Shown here piece after piece: positions 6,066 to 9,991 of a stretch of 9,991 nucleotides of DNA (position 1 is the first letter of the stretch; every line of letters starts with the position of its first letter). A program made the position numbers and the translations under genes. Origin of the DNA: Candidatus Bathyarchaeota archaeon (lineage in GTDB: Archaea > Asgardarchaeota > Lokiarchaeia > Sigyniarchaeales > Sigyniarchaeaceae); assembly GCA_014729935.1 (NCBI GenBank), contig WJJB01000168.1, positions 1 through 9,991 of the forward strand. Reading direction: 5' to 3'. The notes beneath the pieces were generated by a model. It ran no database searches and was not told the origin of the DNA. It saw only the letters and a program-made list of their open reading frames with translations.

Positions 6066-7403
6066 TTAGATGGATCGATCATTGCCATATTGAAATGATC
6101 GAAGGTACACAACAACCATCAGGAAGGCAACCGACACAATCGAAAGGAACATGAAAGGGATCTGGAAACCAGGTACCACGGGTGATTTTAAAACCTTCAA
6201 TCCAATCCCGGGTATCCATCTTCCAACATCACCTGTCCCATCCACGGCTTTTACGGACACGTCGTGCAATCCTGCAGATGGAAATTCGTGTGAAAGGCTA
6301 GTGACATTACCTGGATCTTCTACCAGGGATTCGAGCGACCAATGTATCTCTAGGTTCCCGGGCTCGTGGATGATGAATGCGGAGAACGTTACTTGATTTC
6401 CCACGCGAGGTTGACCGGGAGACACATCAACATGGATGAAGGGAAGGGAGCACGAGTTGACTGGATGCTCGTCGACGGCATCACCGCCGGAATACGACCA
6501 AAACTGGTGAGATTCACTCCAAAACCTGTCATCAATCAAGATGGCACTTGGGTGTTCCTGTTCGTACTCGCTCCAGTAATTCCCCCAAGTTCCATTATCC
6601 CAGTAGTTCGTGGGATTAGCATCAACGCCATTGATAGAGTTGTTGATGAAATAATTATCCCAAACCAAATTTCCGGATGAAGTATAACCAAGATTGAGCC
6701 CATACTGATTATCATGGAACGTGTTTCTCGTCAGGTTACAATAATCATCATTGGCGAGATATACAGAATCATTGTTTTTCCTGAACGTGTTTCCACCAAG
6801 GAAAAGATCGGAACAACCGGTGCTGGTTACACCCTCGTCATTCTCCAAGAAAAGTGATTCTTCCAACGTGATGAAGGAACAACTGTCAGAGAGTGTCATT
6901 GCCACGGTATTGTGAACGAAGATGCAATCCTTAACGGTAATCAGTGAGCTCTGGCTTAATTGCATCCCGGTGCCGGCATTACAAGATATCGTGCATCTTT
7001 CCATGTAAAGATGCGAGGTGTTTTGCAAGGAAATGGCAATAGTAGTTCCAACGGTGGGATTTTCAAGCATGAAGGTGCAATTTGTCAAGTTAATGTATCT
7101 CTGGCTATCGCGAATATCCATGAATACCGCATGATCCTCGAAGGTAAAATCCAAGTTTTCCATCGAATATGCATTCCCGGGCGATAACCCGTTCGTGCCG
7201 TTAGACTGGAAATATAAATCCACCGCATCATTACCTTCTAAAACGATTGGTGCGGAGGAAAGACATGGGTGATAGCGTTTCGTGCATAGAGAAAACGTGA
7301 AAGCATCAAGGTGCAAGGAGGAAATCTCAATTGCCCCTAAGAAGAAAATGACCGCGCATGTGGTTATCAGGACCAAGGAACGCGAACGCGGCGAATCAAC
7401 CAT
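6066..7403 (-). CDS. Surface beta-helix (NosD/PbH1-like) protein with PGF-type C-terminal anchor
   Basis: The protein has 445 residues. Positions about 8-30 form an N-terminal hydrophobic segment after Arg6/Arg8, a signal peptide or anchor. From about 60 to 260 runs a right-handed parallel beta-helix, with repeated turns such as NLTNCTFMLEN, MERCTISCNAG, VKDCIFVHN, LEESLFLEND, FLGGNTFRKN and LTRNTFHDNQ. The loop NYWDNGTWGNYWSEY (266-280) is typical of archaeal and NosD-like beta-helix proteins. Residues about 322-406 look like a PKD/Ig-like beta-sandwich. Then VVPGF (409-413) is followed by a membrane helix to about 434 and Arg435, which resembles a PGF-type archaeal surface anchor. Numerous N-X-S/T sequons fit an exported glycoprotein. 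The role is probably cell-surface binding or structure; carbohydrate binding is possible. No catalytic residues are apparent. It is divergent from the citramalate synthase gene and has no Shine-Dalgarno. Confidence 0.85.
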   Translation of the reverse strand: MVDSPRSRSLVLITTCAVIFFLGAIEISSLHLDAFTFSLCTKRYHPCLSSAPIVLEGNDAVDLYFQSNGTNGLSPGNAYSMENLDFTFEDHAVFMDIRDSQRYINLTNCTFMLENPTVGTTIAISLQNTSHLYMERCTISCNAGTGMQLSQSSLITVKDCIFVHNTVAMTLSDSCSFITLEESLFLENDEGVTSTGCSDLFLGGNTFRKNNDSVYLANDDYCNLTRNTFHDNQYGLNLGYTSSGNLVWDNYFINNSINGVDANPTNYWDNGTWGNYWSEYEQEHPSAILIDDRFWSESHQFWSYSGGDAVDEHPVNSCSLPFIHVDVSPGQPRVGNQVTFSAFIIHEPGNLEIHWSLESLVEDPGNVTSLSHEFPSAGLHDVSVKAVDGTGDVGRWIPGIGLKVLKSPVVPGFQIPFMFLSIVSVAFLMVVVYLRSFQYGNDRSI

Positions 7404-7444
7404 GGAAGAAAACCCGTGTGAGGTTCAAGAGAATGATTTCCTTA

Positions 7445-7461
7445 AAAAATTATTAATTTTT
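7445..7461. promoter_or_regulatory. AT-rich 17-bp perfect palindrome, likely bidirectional promoter core
   Basis: AAAAATTA-T-TAATTTTT is an exact palindrome about the T at 7453 in the 83-bp divergent gap. Its centre is 34 nt before the citramalate synthase ATG (7487) and 50 nt before the beta-helix ATG (7403). It can act as a TATA box in both directions; on the cimA side the spacing suits a near-leaderless transcript, and no Shine-Dalgarno is present. Regulator binding at the palindrome is a further possibility. Confidence 0.5.
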
Positions 7462-7486
7462 CATTCATTCATGTTCGCGGTCCCCG

Positions 7487-9109
7487 ATGGATAGGATGTT
7501 CCTGTATGACACGACGCTTCGTGATGGTGCTCAAGGTGCCAACATCTCGTTCTCTGCCAATGACAAGATAAAGATAGTGGAACGGCTCGACAAGCTCGGC
7601 ATCCATTATGTAGAAGCAGGATTTGCTGGTTCCAACAAGCTTGATGATCAAGTATTTCGACAACTCAGCATGCGCGATTTCGATAACGTTACTGTATCTG
7701 CATTTGGCATGACCAGGCGACCGTTCGTGGAGGTCGAGGAAGACGCGTCCTTGAATGCCTTGATAAAAGCTGGAACGCCTGCAGTTACCGTGGTAGGGAA
7801 ATCGTGGGACAGGCACGTGATGAATGTCTTGAAGACAACCTTGGAAGAAAATCTCGCCATGATCGAAGATTCCATTGATTTTCTCAAGAAGAAGGGAAGA
7901 GAGGTTCTCTTCGATGCGGAACATTTCTTCGATGGATTCAAGCACAATCGAGTGCACGCCATGGCAACCTTGGAAGCAGCAATTAGTGCTGGTGCAGATT
8001 GGGTCATTCTCTGCGACACGAACGGGGGAACACTTCCACATGAAATAGGTCCCATCCTCAAGCTTGTCATCGAGCAAGCAAGTGTCCCCGTTGGCGTGCA
8101 TTTTCATAACGATTCAGGTGTTGCCACTGCAAATTCACTTCTATCCATTGCTTACGGCGCCCGCCAGGTGCAAGGCACCATGAACGGGTTGGGCGAACGA
8201 TGTGGCAACGCGAACCTTACCACCATCATCCCCAATTTGAAGCTCAAGATGGATTTCGATGAAATCATCTCGAATAACCAATTGAAACATCTCAGGGAAG
8301 TGTCCAATTTCATTATGGAGGTTGCCAACCTGAGCGAGAACAAAGCACATCCGTTCACCGGTTCGAACGCGTTTGTCCACAAGGGTGGCATGCACTCTGA
8401 TGCAATCCTGAAAGATCCCCGATCTTACGAGCACGTGAATCCCGCTCTCGTTGGGAACGAGCGCAAGATAAGCATTTCGGACCTAGCCGGCAAAGCAGCA
8501 ATCAAGAAGAAAGCTAGCGAGCTCGGCTTGGACGTGGATAAATCTGATAACCGGACCAAGACCATATTGGATATCATCAAGGTACTTCAAAGCGAGGGAT
8601 TTTCGTACGAGAGTGCCGATGCATCACTCGAATTGCTCATGAAAGGAGCCGTGAACGATCCTGCAGACCCCACGAGGATCAAGTCCAAATTCTTCACCTT
8701 GGAGCGCTTCAGGGTTATCACGGAAACCGACCCGCATCTTTCAAATCCTCGCTCAGAGGCAACCATCAAGGTGGTAGTTAACGACAAGGAATACCTCACT
8801 GCAGCCGAAGGCAACGGACCCGTGAACGCCTTGGATAATGCAGTCCGAAAATCATTGGAATATTTTTATCCAGAGTTGAAAGAAGTGGTATTGAACGATT
8901 ACAAGGTCCGTATCACCGACCAAGCGGGAACGGGATCAAAAGTGCGTGTTCTTATTGAATCCAAGGACAGGGAACAACTATGGACCACGGTGGGTGCCTC
9001 AGAGAACATCATCTGGGCATCATGGCTCGCTCTTGAAGATTCCATCGTATTCAAGTTGCTAAAGGAGCTGGAGAAGAAGGGATTCTCGCTCAACAGCAAC
9101 GGCTCGTGA
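7487..9109 (+). CDS. cimA: (R)-citramalate synthase (TIGR00977-type)
   Basis: The 540-residue cytosolic enzyme condenses pyruvate and acetyl-CoA to (R)-citramalate, the first step of the threonine-independent route to 2-oxobutanoate and isoleucine. The N-terminal DRE-TIM barrel begins YDTTLRDGAQ (Arg12 and Asp13 are the conserved pair). It continues with YVEAGFAGSN, the subfamily-typical GTPAVTVVGKSWDRHV, DAEHFFDG, CDTNGGTLPHE, the metal ligands His205 and His207 in HFHND, and NGLGERCGNANL. A HKGGMHSDA segment follows, then a LeuA-type C-terminal regulatory domain at about 397-527 that usually binds an end product such as isoleucine. Length and motifs fit the 520-540-residue TIGR00977 group better than 2-isopropylmalate or homocitrate synthase. 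The start at 7487 lacks a Shine-Dalgarno, consistent with a leaderless transcript; an internal ATG at 7496 would remove three residues. No other isoleucine genes are in view. Confidence 0.92.
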   Translation: MDRMFLYDTTLRDGAQGANISFSANDKIKIVERLDKLGIHYVEAGFAGSNKLDDQVFRQLSMRDFDNVTVSAFGMTRRPFVEVEEDASLNALIKAGTPAVTVVGKSWDRHVMNVLKTTLEENLAMIEDSIDFLKKKGREVLFDAEHFFDGFKHNRVHAMATLEAAISAGADWVILCDTNGGTLPHEIGPILKLVIEQASVPVGVHFHNDSGVATANSLLSIAYGARQVQGTMNGLGERCGNANLTTIIPNLKLKMDFDEIISNNQLKHLREVSNFIMEVANLSENKAHPFTGSNAFVHKGGMHSDAILKDPRSYEHVNPALVGNERKISISDLAGKAAIKKKASELGLDVDKSDNRTKTILDIIKVLQSEGFSYESADASLELLMKGAVNDPADPTRIKSKFFTLERFRVITETDPHLSNPRSEATIKVVVNDKEYLTAAEGNGPVNALDNAVRKSLEYFYPELKEVVLNDYKVRITDQAGTGSKVRVLIESKDREQLWTTVGASENIIWASWLALEDSIVFKLLKELEKKGFSLNSNGS

Positions 9110-9122
9110 ATCCTCGAATACC

Positions 9123-9129
9123 TTTTTTT
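9123..9129 (+). terminator. T-tract terminator after cimA
   Basis: Seven consecutive T on the coding strand begin 14 nt after the cimA stop. Archaeal RNA polymerase terminates at such T-runs without needing a preceding hairpin. Read-through into the oxidoreductase gene 52 nt further on remains possible. Confidence 0.5.
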
Positions 9130-9154
9130 ACACGGGGGCGAAGAATACCCGTGT
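9130..9154. repeat. 7-bp inverted repeat between cimA and the oxidoreductase gene
   Basis: ACACGGG (9130-9136) and CCCGTGT (9148-9154) are perfect inverted arms around an 11-nt spacer. The stem follows the T-tract instead of preceding it, so it is not a standard bacterial terminator. It sits 27 nt before the next ATG and could be an operator or a leader hairpin. Confidence 0.4.
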
Positions 9155-9181
9155 GTTGACCAAGCAATAGGAAGATGAATC

Positions 9182-9991
9182 ATGAAACAACTGAAGTTAG
9201 GATTGCTCGGAGCTGGATTCCTTCAAGATTTCCACATGCAGGCATATCGAGAGATCCCGGAAGCCAAGATAGTGGCGGTAGCCTCCCGCACGCGGGAGAG
9301 CGCGTCGTCATTCGCAAGCAAATGGGGAATTGAAAGGTTTTTCCATGGTGAAGAAGCAATCCAAGAGCTATGCGAGTGCAAGGATATTGATGCCGTGAGT
9401 ATCGGTATCCCGAATCATTTACACCAAGAGGCAGCCATCCTCGCTGCAGAAAACAGCAAGCACGTGATATGCGAGAAACCACTTGGACGGACTGCAAAGG
9501 AAGCGAGATCGATGCTCGACGCCGTGCAAAAGGCGGGAGTCATTCATTGCTACGCGGAGAACCAAGTTTTCTTCCCGTTGCACACCCACGCGTTCAAGCT
9601 CATCCAAGAGGAGGCACTCGGTGACGTTTACTGGGTGCGATCCAGGGAAGCACATGGAGGGCCACACGCCGATCACTTCTGGGATATCAATCGAGCGGGG
9701 GGAGGCGTGGGGATGGACATGGGATGCCATTCCATCGAAGTGGCGCGAAAAGCTTTCGGGAATGATGCACCTGTAGAAGTCTTGATGTGGGGCGATACAT
9801 TGGTCCATGGCGAAAGGACCAGCGGGGAGGATAATTGCATCATCTTGGTTAGATACAAGCACGGGCAGATGGGGCAAGCGGAAAACTCTTGGAGCACGCG
9901 GGCGGGATTGGACTTGAGAACCGAGATCCATGGAAAAGCTGGCGCCATCTTCATGGACAACACGAGGGAAACCGGGCTCAAGGTATTTACC
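9182..9991 (+). CDS. Gfo/Idh/MocA-family NAD(P)-dependent oxidoreductase (3'-truncated)
   Basis: The frame is open from the ATG at 9182 through base 9991, giving 270 residues with no stop, so the C-terminus lies beyond the window. The family Rossmann dinucleotide motif is LGLLGAGF (6-13). VSIGIPNHLH (72-81) leads to the diagnostic CEKPLGRT with Glu98-Lys99-Pro100. The C-terminal sheet domain contains GGGVGMDMGCHSIEVAR (173-189), whose Asp179 and His183 occupy the usual catalytic positions with Lys99. Members oxidise or reduce sugars, inositols, amino sugars or related polyols with NAD(P); the substrate cannot be assigned. An AGGA about 9 nt upstream is a weak ribosome site. It follows cimA by 72 nt on the same strand, but the T-tract and inverted repeat between them argue against a tight operon. 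A pathway link to citramalate is not evident. Confidence 0.9.
   Translation, partial: MKQLKLGLLGAGFLQDFHMQAYREIPEAKIVAVASRTRESASSFASKWGIERFFHGEEAIQELCECKDIDAVSIGIPNHLHQEAAILAAENSKHVICEKPLGRTAKEARSMLDAVQKAGVIHCYAENQVFFPLHTHAFKLIQEEALGDVYWVRSREAHGGPHADHFWDINRAGGGVGMDMGCHSIEVARKAFGNDAPVEVLMWGDTLVHGERTSGEDNCIILVRYKHGQMGQAENSWSTRAGLDLRTEIHGKAGAIFMDNTRETGLKVFT

Noticed and set aside
5845..6069. 74-codon plus-strand frame overlapping the small gene in another phase
   Set aside because: The Shine-Dalgarno spacing favours the ATG at 5841, and the alternative product is Ser/Arg/Met-rich without helix pattern.
7469..8107. 212-codon open frame antisense to cimA
   Set aside because: It lies wholly opposite strongly conserved cimA codons, resembles no family, and has no start signal. 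It is a shadow of the coding bias.
9419..9931. 170-codon open frame antisense to the Gfo/Idh/MocA gene
   Set aside because: The sense frame carries clear motifs (EKP, GGGVGMDMGCHS). The antisense product is low-complexity in Arg, Pro and Ser and matches nothing I recognise.
1..9991. CRISPR array, insertion sequence or prophage content
   Set aside because: No spaced direct repeats, transposase, integrase or terminal inverted repeats were seen. All genes have ordinary metabolic, membrane or surface families.

Overview
The window looks like chromosomal DNA of an archaeon with moderate GC. Three things point that way. Several starts lack a Shine-Dalgarno sequence but have a TATA-like box about 28-36 nt upstream. 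There is a NosD-type beta-helix surface protein with a PGF motif before its C-terminal membrane anchor. The left-edge protein ends in a winged helix resembling the PCI domain of eukaryotic proteasome-lid/COP9/eIF3 subunits. The last feature makes an Asgard-type lineage a reasonable guess, but the sequence alone does not prove it.

Layout. 1-1075 (+) is the 3' part of a helical protein with a PCI-like winged helix and a charged tail. It converges, with a 5-nt gap, on a minus-strand block read from right to left: a MSMEG_0568-type radical SAM enzyme (4136-2934), a xylose-isomerase-like TIM-barrel protein (2884-2102) and a DUF389 membrane protein (2082-1081). Divergent from the radical SAM gene is a subtilisin-family protease homologue with a C-terminal membrane anchor (4306-5598, +). 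The stretch 5599-5840 holds a long imperfect hairpin and a TATA-like promoter leading to a small helical protein (5841-6035, +). Converging on that is a secreted or surface beta-helix protein (7403-6066, -). A 17-bp perfect AT palindrome lies in the divergent promoter between it and a (R)-citramalate synthase gene (7487-9109, +). After a T-tract and an inverted repeat comes a Gfo/Idh/MocA oxidoreductase (9182 to the right edge, truncated).

Functions. The citramalate synthase implies the pyruvate (threonine-independent) route to isoleucine. The TIM-barrel epimerase and the Gfo/Idh/MocA protein fit sugar or polyol metabolism but have no visible common pathway. The radical SAM protein belongs to a family normally found in a nitrilase (Nit1C) cluster, and none of its partners is present here. 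I see no CRISPR array, tRNA, rRNA, insertion sequence or prophage feature. No single new multi-gene system is demonstrated. The most unusual items are the PCI-like protein, the divergent tail-anchored subtilase and the orphan radical SAM enzyme.
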